Origin: Brevundimonas sp.
GTDB taxonomy: Bacteria > Pseudomonadota > Alphaproteobacteria > Caulobacterales > Caulobacteraceae
Direction of reading: 5' to 3'
NCBI GenBank assembly: GCA_027531145.1
Contig: JAPZRF010000023.1
Span: 1-64,000, forward strand
DNA: 64,000 nucleotides
Position 1 is the stretch's first letter. Each line of letters opens with the position of its first letter. A program made the position numbers and the translations under genes. The notes under the pieces were generated by a model. The model searched no databases, was not told where the DNA came from, and saw only the letters and a list, made by a program, of their open reading frames with translations. Shown here piece by piece: positions 7,998-17,255 of the stretch.

Positions 7998-8713
7998 GTC
8001 GACCGCCGCCGGAGCACATGGGCGCGGCCGGCGCGCAGCAACAGCGGCAGCACCACCGCCAGCACGAAGACGCCGGCCAGCGGGGCCCAGAACTGGGCGA
8101 ACATGGCCTTGAGGTCGGGATCGGGATCGACCTTGAGAAGCTCGCCCAGCCGCGAGCCGATCCAGCAGTAGATCATGTGGGCCGGCAGCAGGCCGATCAC
8201 CGTGGCCACGCTGTAGGGGCCGAGGCGGACGGCCATCAGCCCGGCGGCGACATTGATCATGTGGAACGGCACGACCACCGCCAGCCGGCTGGCCAGCACA
8301 TACCAGAACGTGTTGCGGTCAATGCTGACGCAGACCCGATCCAGCAGCCCGCCCCGGGCCATGCGCCGGCGCAGGCTCTCGCCGAGGGTGGTGCGCGCCA
8401 CCGCATAGACTGCCAGCGCCCCGAGGGTGGCAGCCACCGAGGTGGCGATCCCGCCGACCCATGGCCCGAACAGATAGCCGGCGGTAATGGTGACGAAAAA
8501 CACCCCGGGCACAACGCTGGCGGTCAGGGCCGCGAACAGCAGCATGAGCAGCAGCAGCGCCGGCAGATAGTGCGCGGAAACGAAGGCCTGCATGTCCTCG
8601 CCATGCGCCTGAACCGTCTCCAGCGACAGGTAGCGGTTCAGGCCCGTCCCGAACACGAGGGCCAGGCCCAGGAGCACAAGGATCAGCGGCCAGAGCCGTT
8701 CAAGATGGTTCAT
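7994..8713 (-). CDS. TVP38/TMEM64 (SNARE-associated, DedA-like) membrane protein
   Basis: A 239-residue inner-membrane protein with about five or six hydrophobic segments. The family core is visible as VPGVFFVTITAGYLFGPWVG near residues 70-90, then an amphipathic loop with ESLRRRMARGG and a second conserved half with ASRLAVVVPFHMINVAAG. Members of the wider DedA/VTT family act as lipid scramblases or in undecaprenyl-phosphate recycling, but the role of this subgroup is not established. I chose the ATG at 8713, which has GGAG seven bases upstream; the frame is open 15 codons further without a better start. It precedes and overlaps the histidine kinase gene, and is divergent from rpmH. Confidence 0.85.
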   Translation of the reverse strand: MNHLERLWPLILVLLGLALVFGTGLNRYLSLETVQAHGEDMQAFVSAHYLPALLLLMLLFAALTASVVPGVFFVTITAGYLFGPWVGGIATSVAATLGALAVYAVARTTLGESLRRRMARGGLLDRVCVSIDRNTFWYVLASRLAVVVPFHMINVAAGLMAVRLGPYSVATVIGLLPAHMIYCWIGSRLGELLKVDPDPDLKAMFAQFWAPLAGVFVLAVVLPLLLRAGRAHVLRRRST

Positions 8714-8828
8714 TCTCGCTCCAGCGGCGGCTCCGCCCTTGACGGCCGGGGCCCCCACCCGTATAGGCCCGCCCTTCCCGAGCGGCGGACTATGTCCCGT
8801 CGCTCCAACCTAGCCATCGGAGCCGACC

Positions 8829-8963
8829 GTGAAGCGGACCTATCAGCCGTCGCGACTCGTGCGCAAGCGCCGTCACGGCTTCCGCGCGCGCATGGCCACC
8901 AAGAATGGCCAGAAGATCGTTGCGCGTCGCCGCGCCAAGGGCCGCAAGAAGCTCACGGCCTGA
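8829..8963 (+). CDS. rpmH: 50S ribosomal protein L34
   Basis: A 44-residue highly basic protein starting at GTG 8829: [20 protein letters not shown] then [20 protein letters not shown]. This is an almost canonical L34 along its full length, with the KRTYQPS start and the GRKKLTA end. L34 is a structural protein of the large ribosomal subunit. The gene is followed 42 bases later by rnpA, the near-universal order. The start is GTG, as the family N-terminus begins exactly there. The region upstream (8714-8828) is divergent from the TVP38 gene and should hold the promoter of the rpmH-rnpA-yidC run. Confidence 0.97.
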   Translation: MKRTYQPSRLVRKRRHGFRARMATKNGQKIVARRRAKGRKKLTA

Positions 8964-9005
8964 TCGCGCCTGTGAGCTCCTCCCCGTCGCCGACGGGGGC
9001 GAGCC

Positions 9006-9401
9006 ATGACGGAACGTCCGGACATCCAGCGCCTGACCCGGCGGCCCCAGTTCCTGGCGGCCGCCAGGGCTCGTTCCGAGGCCCGCGGTGCCGTGGTTGT
9101 ACAATGCCTCCCCCGCGACGACGGCAGCCCGCATGTGGGCGTCGGCTTCACCGCCACCCGGAAGATCGGCGGGGCCGTGGTCCGCAACCGCGCCAAGCGC
9201 CGCCTGCGCGAGGCCGCCCGCGCCCTGTTGCCCCGTCTCGCCGAGCCCGGCTGCGACTATGTGCTTGTGGCCCGCATGGGCACGCCGGCCCGCCCGTGGG
9301 ACCGCTTGCTTGACGATGTCGCCTCGGCCCTTACAAGGCTGGCGACCCAGGGGGCCCCGCCCCGGACGCCGCGCGCCCCCGCTCCCGGCCAGGACAGCTG
9401 A
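9006..9401 (+). CDS. rnpA: Ribonuclease P protein component
   Basis: The protein subunit helps RNase P RNA remove the 5' leader of tRNA precursors. The 131-residue product shows the family core: RLTRRPQFLAAARA at the start, VGVGFTATRKIGGAVVRNRA followed by KRRLREAAR (the RNR RNA-binding motif), and CDYVLVARMGTPARPWDRL near residue 80-100. The Pro/Arg-rich C-terminal tail is not conserved. It lies between rpmH and yidC; six bases separate its stop from yidC, so the genes are cotranscribed. A separate yidD gene, often present here, is not found. Confidence 0.96.
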   Translation: MTERPDIQRLTRRPQFLAAARARSEARGAVVVQCLPRDDGSPHVGVGFTATRKIGGAVVRNRAKRRLREAARALLPRLAEPGCDYVLVARMGTPARPWDRLLDDVASALTRLATQGAPPRTPRAPAPGQDS

Positions 9402-9407
9402 CGCCGC

Positions 9408-11234
9408 ATGAATACCGAGAACAGCCGCAACACGATCATCTTCGTGGTGATCACGGGCCTGATCCTGATCCTGTACCAGCTGTTCGTGCTGGAGCCCCAG
9501 GCGCAGCAACGCCGCGCCGCCCAGGCCGAGCAGGCCGTGGCCGCAGCCGCCGGCCTGCCGGTCGGGGATGACGCCCCGACGGCGGGCGCGGGCCTGATTA
9601 CCGATCGTGCCCAGGCCCTGGCGGCCTCGGCGCGCGTGCCGATCGAGACCCCGACCCTGAGCGGCTCGCTGTCTCTGCTGGGCGGCCGGGTCGACGACCT
9701 GTTCCTGAGCAACTACCGCCAGACGCTGGACGCGGACTCTCCGCCGGTCGAGCTGTTCCGCCCCCAGGGCATGCAGCACGCCTTCTTCGCCCAGTTCGGC
9801 TGGACGGCGCAGAACATTCCCGGCGGCGTGCCGGGCCCGAACACGATCTGGCGCCTCACCGCCGGAGAGCGGCTGACGCCGCAGACGCCGATCACCCTGA
9901 CCTGGGACAACGGCCAGGGCTTGCGCTTCACCCGCGAGGTCAGCGTCGATGACCAGTATGTCTTCACCGTGCGCGACACCGTGGCCAACCTGTCGGCCCA
10001 GCCGGTCACCCTGGCCCCCTACGGCCTGGTCGAGCGCGATGGCATTCCGTCGGACCTCGGCAAGCAGTTCATCCTGCACGAGGGGGCGATCGGGACCTTC
10101 GTAGACGACGAGCGCGCCAGTACACGCCAGATAAAGTACGGCGACTGGGCCAAGCGCCCGCGCGAGGAGTTTACCTCCACCGGCGGCTGGCTGGGCGTCA
10201 CGGACAAGTACTGGCTGGCTGCGGTCCTGCCGGACCAGACCAACGAGGTGACCGGTGTCGTCACCGTGCGCGGCGAGGGCGAGACCGCCGTCTACCGCAC
10301 CCGCCTGCAGTCCGAGGCCATCACCGTCAGTCCGGGCCGCCAGATCACCGAGACCCAGCGCCTGTTCGCCGGTGCCAAGCGCAACGAGATCCTCAGCGCC
10401 TATGAGGACAGCCTCGACCTGCCGCGCTTTATCTACGCCATTGACTGGGGGATGTTCTGGTTCCTGACCCGGCCGATCTTCCTGACCGTCGAGTTCTTCT
10501 TCGGCATCCTCGGCAACTTCGGCCTGGCCATCCTGGCCCTGACCGTCGTGGTCAAGCTGATCATGTTCCCGCTGGCCAACAAAGCCTACGAGAGCCTCTC
10601 CAGGATGCGCACGCTCGCGCCCAAGATCGAGGAGCTCAAGAAGAAGCACGGTGCCGATCCGCAGAAGCAGCAGCAGGAAATGATGGCTCTGTACCAGCGG
10701 GAGAAGATCAATCCGCTGGCCGGCTGTCTGCCGATCCTCGTGCAGATCCCCGTATTCTACGCCCTCTACAAGGTGCTGTTCGTCACCATCGAGATGCGGC
10801 ACGCGCCCTTTTTCGGCTGGATCCGCGACCTGTCGGCGCGCGATCCGTCGAACATCTGGAACCTGTTCGGCCTGATCCCCTGGAACCCGGACGCGGCCCC
10901 CCTGATCGGCGGGCTGATCGGCAGCGCCGGGACCGGCGGCTTCACCCTCGGCCTGTCCATCCTGGCCATCGTCTACGGCCTGACCATGTGGCTGCAGCAG
11001 GCGATGAACCCGCCGGCACCCGATCCGGTTCAGCGCCAGATCTTCGCCCTTATGCCGATCCTGTTCACCTTCATCATGGCCCCGTTCGCGGCCGGCCTGC
11101 TGATCTACTGGACCTGGAACAACGTCCTGTCGATCCTGCAGCAGTATGTCATCATGCACCGCTTCAAGGCCGAGAACCCGATCGATGACTTCATCGCGAA
11201 GGTGAAGGCGCGCAGCGCGTCGAACAAGGCGTGA
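9408..11234 (+). CDS. yidC: Membrane protein insertase YidC
   Basis: YidC inserts and folds inner-membrane proteins alone or with SecYEG. The 608-residue product has an N-terminal anchor helix (residues 7-25), the large periplasmic beta-rich domain of the Gram-negative type (about 60-330), and the conserved five-helix core from about residue 350, with [20 protein letters not shown], then the cytoplasmic hairpin [40 protein letters not shown], and a final [20 protein letters not shown] helix. Its stop overlaps the GTG start of yihA by four bases. Length and order are normal for alphaproteobacteria. Confidence 0.97.
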   Translation: MNTENSRNTIIFVVITGLILILYQLFVLEPQAQQRRAAQAEQAVAAAAGLPVGDDAPTAGAGLITDRAQALAASARVPIETPTLSGSLSLLGGRVDDLFLSNYRQTLDADSPPVELFRPQGMQHAFFAQFGWTAQNIPGGVPGPNTIWRLTAGERLTPQTPITLTWDNGQGLRFTREVSVDDQYVFTVRDTVANLSAQPVTLAPYGLVERDGIPSDLGKQFILHEGAIGTFVDDERASTRQIKYGDWAKRPREEFTSTGGWLGVTDKYWLAAVLPDQTNEVTGVVTVRGEGETAVYRTRLQSEAITVSPGRQITETQRLFAGAKRNEILSAYEDSLDLPRFIYAIDWGMFWFLTRPIFLTVEFFFGILGNFGLAILALTVVVKLIMFPLANKAYESLSRMRTLAPKIEELKKKHGADPQKQQQEMMALYQREKINPLAGCLPILVQIPVFYALYKVLFVTIEMRHAPFFGWIRDLSARDPSNIWNLFGLIPWNPDAAPLIGGLIGSAGTGGFTLGLSILAIVYGLTMWLQQAMNPPAPDPVQRQIFALMPILFTFIMAPFAAGLLIYWTWNNVLSILQQYVIMHRFKAENPIDDFIAKVKARSASNKA

Positions 11235-11917
11235 CCGCTTCCGCCGCCGACACGCCCGGCGCGGACGGGCAAGGCGGGGACGGGCCCGATCTCGAAGCTC
11301 TGGAGAGGGCGCGCGTCATGTTCGCCCGCCCGGCCACCTTCGTGCTCGGCTGCGCGAAAATCGAGCAGCTGCCCGACCCAGACCTGCCCGAGGTGGCCTT
11401 CGCCGGCCGCTCCAACGTCGGCAAGTCCAGCCTGATCAACGCCCTCGTCGGCATGAAGGGGCTCGCCCGCGCCTCCAACGAGCCGGGCCGCACGCGCGAG
11501 GTCAACTTCTTCGAACTCGACGGCAAGCTGCGCCTCGTCGACCTGCCCGGCTACGGCTGGGCCAGGGCCTCCAGGGGCGAGGTCAAGCGCTTCCAGAACC
11601 TCGGCCGGGACTATCTGCGCGGCCGGGTCACGCTGAAGCGGGTCTATCTGTTGATCGACTCCCGCCACGGCCTCAAGGCCGTCGATACCGAGGCGCTCGA
11701 CGCCCTCGACCTGGCCGCCGTCTCCTACCAGATCGTCCTGACCAAGGCTGACAAGCTGAAGAAGGGTGAGGGCGAGCGCATGATCGAGGCCACCCTCAAG
11801 GCGGTGTCCAGGCGCCCGGCCGCCTATCCCGAGGTGGCCCTCACCTCGTCCGAGACCGGCCTTGGCATGCCCGGGCTCCGGCTGGCCATCGTGAGCGCCA
11901 CGGGGGTCGAGCCCTGA
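11231..11917 (+). CDS. yihA: Ribosome biogenesis GTP-binding protein YihA/YsxC (EngB)
   Basis: A 228-residue GTPase needed for assembly of the large ribosomal subunit. GTPase motifs are in order: G1 [12 protein letters not shown] (about residues 58-69), G2 threonine in [10 protein letters not shown]3 [10 protein letters not shown]4 [11 protein letters not shown] and a G5-like TSSETGLG near the end. The N-terminal 35 residues are an unconserved acidic extension. The GTG start overlaps the yidC stop (GTGA), so translation is coupled. The family length is about 200, so the product is complete. Confidence 0.95.
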   Translation: MTASAADTPGADGQGGDGPDLEALERARVMFARPATFVLGCAKIEQLPDPDLPEVAFAGRSNVGKSSLINALVGMKGLARASNEPGRTREVNFFELDGKLRLVDLPGYGWARASRGEVKRFQNLGRDYLRGRVTLKRVYLLIDSRHGLKAVDTEALDALDLAAVSYQIVLTKADKLKKGEGERMIEATLKAVSRRPAAYPEVALTSSETGLGMPGLRLAIVSATGVEP

Positions 11918-11977
11918 GCTCTAGCCTCGGCTGAAGGGCGCGTGACAGGGGGGACCGCGCCCTGTATCTGCGCCGCC

Positions 11978-12931
11978 ATGAGCGAACATCCCGGCAGCGA
12001 CGGCGACACGGACATCGATGCCAGGGACGCCCAGGCCTGGGCCACCGCCCGCACCCTGGCCGAGGCCCTGCCCTTCATCCAGGTCTATGACCGCGAGACC
12101 GTGGTCATCAAGTACGGTGGCCATGCCATGGGCGAGGAAGCCGTGGCGAAGCAGTTCGCCGCCGATGTGGTGCTGCTCAAGCTGATGGGCGTGAACCCGG
12201 TCGTAGTCCACGGCGGCGGGCCGCAGATCAGCGCCATGCTGGACCGCGCCGGGGTGAAGTCGAACTTCGTCGACGGCCTGCGCGTGACCGACGCCGACAC
12301 CATGCAGGTCGCCGAGATGGTCCTGTCCGGCGCGGTCAACAAGGAGATCGCCCACTGGATCACCATGGCCGGCAAGGAGGCGGACGTGCGCGGCGTCGGC
12401 CTGTCGGGCAAGGACGCCGGCCTGCTGACGGTCGAGAAGACCACCCGGACCCGCCGCGACCCGGACAGCCTGATCGAGCACGAGGTCGACCTCGGCTTCG
12501 TCGGCGAGCCGACCAGGGTCGATCCCAAACTGATCGCCGGCCTGATCGCTTCGGAGACCGAGGACTGGGTGCCCGTGGTGGCCCCGATCGGCGTGGCCGA
12601 GGACGGGCGCACCTACAACGTCAACGCCGACACCGTCGCCGGAGCCGTGGCCGGGGCCCTGAAGGCCAAGCGCATGCTGCTGCTCACCGACGTGCCGGGG
12701 GTGAAGGACGCGGACGGCCAGATCCTCCGCCAGATGACCGTCGGCGACGCTTCGCGCCTGATCGACGAGGGTGTCGCCACCGGCGGCATGATCCCGAAGC
12801 TGCAGACCGCCATGGCCGCCATCCGCAGCGGCGTCGAGGCTGTGGTCATTCTCGACGGCCGCCGGCCTCACGCCATGCTGGTCGAGCTGTTCACCGAGAC
12901 CGGTGCCGGCACCCTGGTGAAGGCGGGATGA
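11978..12931 (+). CDS. argB: Acetylglutamate kinase
   Basis: ArgB phosphorylates N-acetylglutamate, the second step of arginine biosynthesis in the cytosol. The 317-residue product has the amino-acid kinase signatures [10 protein letters not shown] (nucleotide-binding Lys, about residue 45), [16 protein letters not shown], the substrate-binding [42 protein letters not shown] and [15 protein letters not shown] chose ATG 11978; the frame is open another 12 codons left but those residues are not family-like. Its stop overlaps the start of the HAD gene by four bases. Confidence 0.96.
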   Translation: MSEHPGSDGDTDIDARDAQAWATARTLAEALPFIQVYDRETVVIKYGGHAMGEEAVAKQFAADVVLLKLMGVNPVVVHGGGPQISAMLDRAGVKSNFVDGLRVTDADTMQVAEMVLSGAVNKEIAHWITMAGKEADVRGVGLSGKDAGLLTVEKTTRTRRDPDSLIEHEVDLGFVGEPTRVDPKLIAGLIASETEDWVPVVAPIGVAEDGRTYNVNADTVAGAVAGALKAKRMLLLTDVPGVKDADGQILRQMTVGDASRLIDEGVATGGMIPKLQTAMAAIRSGVEAVVILDGRRPHAMLVELFTETGAGTLVKAG

Positions 12932-13581
12932 GCCAGGCCAACCTCACCCACGTCGAAGCCTGGATTTTCGACATGGACGATACCCTCTACCCCGCCGAGC
13001 AGGGGGTGATGCGGCTGGTGCAGGAGCGCATCAACGCCTTCATGGTCGGGGCTGTGGGCATGCCGACCGACGAGGCGCGCACCTTGCAGCGCCAGTTCCT
13101 CGACGAGTACGGCACCACCCTCGCCGGCCTGATGGCCAACTACGCCGTCGATCCGGCGCACTTCCTCGACGAGGTCCACGATGTGCCGCTGGACAGCCTC
13201 GAGCCGCACCCGGAGCTGGCCGAGGCCCTGTTGGCCCTGCCAGGCCGCCGCTTCGTCCTGACCAACGCCGCCCGCTCCCACGCCGACCGGGTGCTGGACC
13301 GGCTCGGCATCACCCACTGCTTCGCGGCCGTCCACGCCATCGAGGACATGGCGCTGACCCCCAAGCCCGCCCCCTCGACTTTCCGCCGCTTTCTCGAGCT
13401 GCACGACATCGCCGCCCAACATGCGGTCTTCTTCGAGGACACGCCGCGCAATCTCGAGCCGGCCAAGGCCATGGGCATGACCACGGTGCTGGTCGGCGAG
13501 GGCTGCGGCCGGCCGGTCGGCGACTGGATCGACCACATCACTCCGGACCTGATGTCCTTCCTTCGTCCCCACACGCGCTGA
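12928..13581 (+). CDS. HAD hydrolase, pyrimidine 5'-nucleotidase type
   Basis: A 217-residue HAD-superfamily phosphatase. Motif I is [11 protein letters not shown] (nucleophile Asp at about residue 14), followed by the helical cap with [17 protein letters not shown]. Motif II is [20 protein letters not shown], motif III K in [13 protein letters not shown], and motif [19 protein letters not shown]. This pattern matches the SDT1/YjjG-like pyrimidine 5'-nucleotidase group, which dephosphorylates nucleoside monophosphates. The gene overlaps argB by four bases and is eight bases from dapD, an arrangement common in Caulobacterales, where it may simply be co-expressed. The physiological substrate is inferred. 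Confidence 0.9.
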   Translation: MSQANLTHVEAWIFDMDDTLYPAEQGVMRLVQERINAFMVGAVGMPTDEARTLQRQFLDEYGTTLAGLMANYAVDPAHFLDEVHDVPLDSLEPHPELAEALLALPGRRFVLTNAARSHADRVLDRLGITHCFAAVHAIEDMALTPKPAPSTFRRFLELHDIAAQHAVFFEDTPRNLEPAKAMGMTTVLVGEGCGRPVGDWIDHITPDLMSFLRPHTR

Positions 13582-13588
13582 GGGTTCC

Positions 13589-14440
13589 ATGAGCCACGAC
13601 CTCGTCTCCGTCATCGAAGCCGCCTGGGAGGACCGGGCCCAGGTCTCGGCCGCCACCCAGGGCGAGGTGCGCCACGCCGTCGAGCGCGCCCTCTCCATGC
13701 TCGATTCCGGCGAGGCCCGCGTGGCCGAGCGTGGTGCCGACGGGACCTGGACGACCCACCAGTGGCTGAAGAAGGCTGTGCTGCTGTCGTTCCGCCTCAA
13801 CGACAACCAGATCCTGCGCGCCGGCGACCGCAGCATGAGCAGCCCGGCCCCCGGCATCGGCCCCTTCTGGGACAAGGTGCCCAACAAGTTCGGCGACATG
13901 ACCGCCGCCGAGTTCCAGACCGCCGGCTTCCGCGCCGTGCCGGGTGCCGTGGTCCGCCGCGGTGCCTTCATCGGCAGGAACGTCGTGCTGATGCCCAGCT
14001 TCGTGAACATCGGTGCCTGGGTCGGCGAGGGGACCATGGTCGACACCTGGGCCACGGTCGGTTCCTGCGCCCAGATCGGGAAGAACGTCCACCTGTCCGG
14101 CGGGGCCGGCATCGGCGGCGTGCTGGAGCCGCTGCAGGCCAACCCCACCATCATCGAGGACGGCTGCTTCATCGGTGCCCGGGCCGAGGTGGCAGAGGGT
14201 GTGATCGTCCGCGAGGGTGCGGTGCTGGCCATGGGCGTCTATCTGTCCGGCTCGACGAAGATCGTCGACCGGGCCACCGGCGAGGTCTTCCGCGGCGAGG
14301 TGCCGGCGTACTCGGTGGTGGTGCCGGGCGCCCTGCCCGACCCCAACGGCGGCCCGTCGCTCTACTGCGCCGTCATCGTCAAGCGCGTCGACGCCCGGAC
14401 CCGCGCCAAGACCGGCGTCAACGAGCTGCTGCGCGACTGA
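13589..14440 (+). CDS. dapD: 2,3,4,5-tetrahydropyridine-2,6-dicarboxylate N-succinyltransferase
   Basis: DapD transfers succinyl from succinyl-CoA to tetrahydrodipicolinate in the lysine/diaminopimelate pathway that feeds peptidoglycan. The 283-residue product has the N-terminal helical domain and a left-handed beta-helix of hexapeptide repeats from about residue 105, with [40 protein letters not shown] and [20 protein letters not shown]. The C-terminal end [20 protein letters not shown] is typical. Length is normal. It follows the HAD gene closely and is followed five bases later by the prepilin peptidase gene. Confidence 0.96.
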   Translation: MSHDLVSVIEAAWEDRAQVSAATQGEVRHAVERALSMLDSGEARVAERGADGTWTTHQWLKKAVLLSFRLNDNQILRAGDRSMSSPAPGIGPFWDKVPNKFGDMTAAEFQTAGFRAVPGAVVRRGAFIGRNVVLMPSFVNIGAWVGEGTMVDTWATVGSCAQIGKNVHLSGGAGIGGVLEPLQANPTIIEDGCFIGARAEVAEGVIVREGAVLAMGVYLSGSTKIVDRATGEVFRGEVPAYSVVVPGALPDPNGGPSLYCAVIVKRVDARTRAKTGVNELLRD

Positions 14441-14445
14441 CGCCG

Positions 14446-15216
14446 GTGGCCGGGCCCGTCCTCGATCCCGGGCTGCTGGCCCTCCTCGGCGGGGGGCTGG
14501 GCCTGATCCTTGGCAGCTTCATCGGCCTCGTCGCCGACCGGATGCCGCGCGACGAGGACGTAATCTTCCGGCCCTCCCGTTGCGACGCCTGCGGAAGGCC
14601 GCTGAAACCCTGGCACATGATCCCGGTACTGAGCTGGCTGGGGCAGCGCGGCCGCGCCGCCGACTGCGGCGCGCACCTGTCCCCGCGCCTGCCGGCGATC
14701 GAGCTGGCCGCGGCGGCGCTCGGCGTCTGGGCCGCCCTGCACCATCAGGGTGAGGTCTGGCCGTCGCTGGTCACCGCCGGGCTCGGCTGGCAGCTGCTGC
14801 TGATCGCCCTGATCGACGCCGAGCACTTCTGGCTGCCGGACGTCCTGACCTGGCCGCTCGCCCTCTCCGGCCTCGTCGCCGCCGCCCTGCTGACGCCCGA
14901 TATGCTCATGGGCCGCGGCATAGGGATGGTCGCCGGCTTCGTCATCCTGTGGGGGCTGGGGTGGCTCTACCAGCGCCTCCGCAGCCGTCAGGGGCTGGGC
15001 GGCGGCGACCCCTTCCTGTTCGGCGCCGGCGGGGCCTGGGTCGGCTGGATCGGCCTGCCGTCTGTGCTGCTGTGGGGCTCGGCCGCCGGGCTCAGCCTGG
15101 TGCTGGCGCGCCTGATCCTGCGCCGCCCGGTGGCGATGACCGACCGCCTGCCGTTCGGGACCTTCCTCGCCGCCGGCGTCTGGCTCGTGTGGCTCTATGG
15201 CCCGCTGGGCCTGTGA
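14446..15216 (+). CDS. gspO: Prepilin peptidase (GspO/PilD-type A24 peptidase)
   Basis: An inner-membrane aspartyl peptidase that cleaves the leader of type II secretion pseudopilins (and type IV pilins) and usually methylates the new N-terminus. The 256-residue product has about eight hydrophobic segments. The N-terminal domain shows GSFIGLVADRMPRDEDVIF and a C-x-x-C (RCDACGRPL), but the second pair is reduced to one Cys (RGRAADCGAHLSPR). The two catalytic aspartates are visible in ALIDAEHFWLPD and GGGDPFLFGAGGAWVGW. I chose the GTG at 14446, five bases after the dapD stop; the frame is open far to the left but antiparallel to family length. Its 3' end meets the T2SS operon end to end, so GspG, I, J and K are likely substrates. 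Confidence 0.88.
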   Translation: MAGPVLDPGLLALLGGGLGLILGSFIGLVADRMPRDEDVIFRPSRCDACGRPLKPWHMIPVLSWLGQRGRAADCGAHLSPRLPAIELAAAALGVWAALHHQGEVWPSLVTAGLGWQLLLIALIDAEHFWLPDVLTWPLALSGLVAAALLTPDMLMGRGIGMVAGFVILWGLGWLYQRLRSRQGLGGGDPFLFGAGGAWVGWIGLPSVLLWGSAAGLSLVLARLILRRPVAMTDRLPFGTFLAAGVWLVWLYGPLGL

Positions 15217-15223
15217 GGGGGAC

Positions 15224-15688
15224 CTAGCCCCGCAGCACGCCCTCGGCCCTCAGGGTCGCGTCGGCGTTCTCGGTGACGCCCAGTTCGCGCACGACCAGCC
15301 CTGCCCGCTCCAGCTCCGCCAGCCAGGCGAACAGCGGCCCGGTCCCCGTCCCCCTGACCGCGAAGCGCACCGCCCTGTCGTCGCCTGGCGTGAAAGTCGC
15401 CGTCACCCCCGCCGCACTCGCAGCCGCGGCGGCGATGTTCTCGATCTCCGAGACAGCCCGCCCGGCCGTGCCCCCGCTCCGCCCCGACAGGGTCGACAGC
15501 AGGGCGTGATCCGCCTGCGCCCGCATCAGGTCGCGCGATGCCATCTCCCGGAACGCCAGCAGCGGTGCCACGACCAGGAACCAGCCGAGGAACAGGGCGA
15601 TCGCCGCCCCCATGACCGCCAGCATCCGCCGCTCGCGCACACTGCGCCCGTCCAGCCAGCCGCGCACACCGGTCATCAGCCCGCTCAT
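15224..15688 (-). CDS. gspM: Type II secretion system protein GspM
   Basis: A 154-residue bitopic inner-membrane protein: short cytoplasmic start, one membrane helix at about residues 23-42 (MLAVMGAAIALFLGWFLVVA), then a periplasmic coiled and ferredoxin-like domain ending LERAGLVVRELGVTENADAT. It belongs to the inner-membrane platform with GspL, GspF and GspE. Sequence conservation in GspM is weak, so the call rests on this layout (WLDGRSVRERRML is the typical N-terminal segment) and on position: it overlaps gspL by four bases and is the last gene of the operon. Confidence 0.85.
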   Translation of the reverse strand: MSGLMTGVRGWLDGRSVRERRMLAVMGAAIALFLGWFLVVAPLLAFREMASRDLMRAQADHALLSTLSGRSGGTAGRAVSEIENIAAAAASAAGVTATFTPGDDRAVRFAVRGTGTGPLFAWLAELERAGLVVRELGVTENADATLRAEGVLRG

Positions 15689-16788
15689 CCCGCGCCCCCG
15701 AGGATCAGGTCGGCGACGAAGCCGCCCTCGCGCGGCTCCACCGTCTCCTCGGTCAGGCCATAGCCTCGGGCGGACATGCCCGCCCTGATCCGCTCCAGAT
15801 CGCTCGGCTCGGCATAGGTGAGGGTTGCCCTCAGGGTCCCGCCGGCGTCGCTGACCAGCGCATCCAGATCGGCGGTCGAGACGCCCTCCATGGCCCCGAA
15901 GAGGGCAACCGCGGCGGCCGCAACCCCGCCCGGCGGCGGCAGTTCCCCGGCCCGGCGCCGCGCCTCGGCAGCCGGATCGGCTCCGGGCGGCAGGCCCGGG
16001 AACAGGCCCTGCGCCAGGATCCGGGTCTCGGCCTCCAGCGCCCGCGCCGCGCCGGCATCGCGCCCCGCCTCCGCCGCGATCACCAGCAGCGGCGACACCG
16101 CCAGCGCCGCGGCCAGCGCCATCGGCAGCCGCCAGCGTCGCCAGCCTCCCGCTTCACCTCGCGCCGGGCCGACGATCAGATTCAGCGGCGGGGTCAGGGC
16201 CGCCGCGATGAGCAGTTGCTCGACCGCCTCGGGCCGCTCGACCGGGACCACCTCGCGGCCGTCGGCCAGCAGGGGGACCAGCTCCGGCTCGACGCTGGCG
16301 CACAGGTCGAGCCCGCGCACGGCCACCCGCGGCCCGAAGCGCACGGCCGTCACCGTGTCGTCGGTCTCAGGCTCCGGCACCACCAGACTGTCCGGCAGCA
16401 GCACGTCTGCCTCCAACCCCAGCGTCCGCACCCAGTCGCGCCAGCCCTCGATGGTCGACCGCGCCGCCACGGCGGCGAGGCGAGGCGCGTCCGGGGCCCC
16501 TGGCGACAGTGCCAGCGTCAGCCGCTCCGCCTCCTCCGCCAGACACTCGCGCAGGGCCAGCAAGGCGGCCGCGCGGGCCTGGGCCTCGGTGCGCGCCGCC
16601 ACCTGCACCCGCCGCACCGTCACCTCGGTGCCGGGGACGATCACCACCGTGCGCATCTCGCCCACGGGGACCGGATCGCCCGGTCCGATCTGGCCGCGCG
16701 CCAGCACCAGGCCGTCGGCGTCGAGGCTCAGCCAGGGAGCGGGGTCGCCGGCGACCGGCGGCAGCAGGATCAGGCGCGTGCGCGTCAT
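15685..16788 (-). CDS. gspL: Type II secretion system protein GspL
   Basis: A 367-residue inner-membrane protein. The N-terminal cytoplasmic domain (about residues 1-215) has the actin-like fold pattern of GspL, which binds the ATPase GspE; recognisable parts are GEMRTVVIVPGTEVTVRRVQ and ALRECLAEEAERLTLAL. A single membrane helix lies at about 222-242, followed by a periplasmic domain of about 120 residues that pairs with GspM. Proline and alanine-rich linkers are normal. The gene starts three bases after the gspG stop region and overlaps gspM by four bases. Confidence 0.85.
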   Translation of the reverse strand: MTRTRLILLPPVAGDPAPWLSLDADGLVLARGQIGPGDPVPVGEMRTVVIVPGTEVTVRRVQVAARTEAQARAAALLALRECLAEEAERLTLALSPGAPDAPRLAAVAARSTIEGWRDWVRTLGLEADVLLPDSLVVPEPETDDTVTAVRFGPRVAVRGLDLCASVEPELVPLLADGREVVPVERPEAVEQLLIAAALTPPLNLIVGPARGEAGGWRRWRLPMALAAALAVSPLLVIAAEAGRDAGAARALEAETRILAQGLFPGLPPGADPAAEARRRAGELPPPGGVAAAAVALFGAMEGVSTADLDALVSDAGGTLRATLTYAEPSDLERIRAGMSARGYGLTEETVEPREGGFVADLILGGAG

Positions 16789-16791
16789 GCC

Positions 16792-17247
16792 TCAGCCGGC
16801 GTTCCAGTTGCCGATGTCGGCGTCATTGCCGTCGCCGCCCTCGCGGCCATCGGCACCCCAGGACCAGACATCGAACTGGCCGCCGTGGGCCGAGGGGTGG
16901 CGGTACTGGTAGGGGTTGCCCCACGGGTCCTCGGGCAGCCGCCGGACATAGCCGCCCTGGCGATAACGCCCCGGCTGCGCCAGCCCGGCCGGCGGTGCCG
17001 CCAGCGCCTGCAGCCCCTGATCCGTGGTCGGAAATACCAGATTGTCGAGGCGGTAGGTCTCCACCGCCTGCTCCAGCGTGGCCACATCGGCCCGGGCCTT
17101 GCCGATCATGGCCCGATCCTGGCTGGGCAGGACGTTGATGGCCACCACCGTAGCCAGGAGGCCGATGATGACGATGACCACCATCAGCTCCACCAGGGTA
17201 AAGCCGGCGCGGCGGTCGGAGCGGCAGGGGGGAAGGGAACGGGTCAT
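16792..17247 (-). CDS. gspG: Type II secretion major pseudopilin GspG
   Basis: The main subunit of the short periplasmic pseudopilus. The 151-residue precursor has a positively charged leader cut before Phe in AGFTLVELMVVIVIIGLLAT, the class III prepilin signature with Glu at +5, and then the typical RAMIGKARADVATLEQAVET helix, FPTTDQGLQAL, the loop DPWGNPYQYRHP and the calcium-site-like SWGADGREGGDGNDADIGNW end. Processing would be by the prepilin peptidase encoded at 14446-15216. The gene sits between gspF and gspL; gspH, I, J and K, which usually follow gspG, are absent from this locus. Confidence 0.96.
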   Translation of the reverse strand: MTRSLPPCRSDRRAGFTLVELMVVIVIIGLLATVVAINVLPSQDRAMIGKARADVATLEQAVETYRLDNLVFPTTDQGLQALAAPPAGLAQPGRYRQGGYVRRLPEDPWGNPYQYRHPSAHGGQFDVWSWGADGREGGDGNDADIGNWNAG

Positions 17248-17255
17248 GTGCGCTT

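Noticed and set aside
8790..11159. Long minus-strand open frame across rnpA and yidC
   Set aside because: It is antisense to two well-conserved genes and has no recognisable motif.
13762..14445. Left part of the frame that continues into the prepilin peptidase
   Set aside because: It overlaps dapD in another frame and is Arg-rich without motifs; the peptidase begins after the dapD stop.
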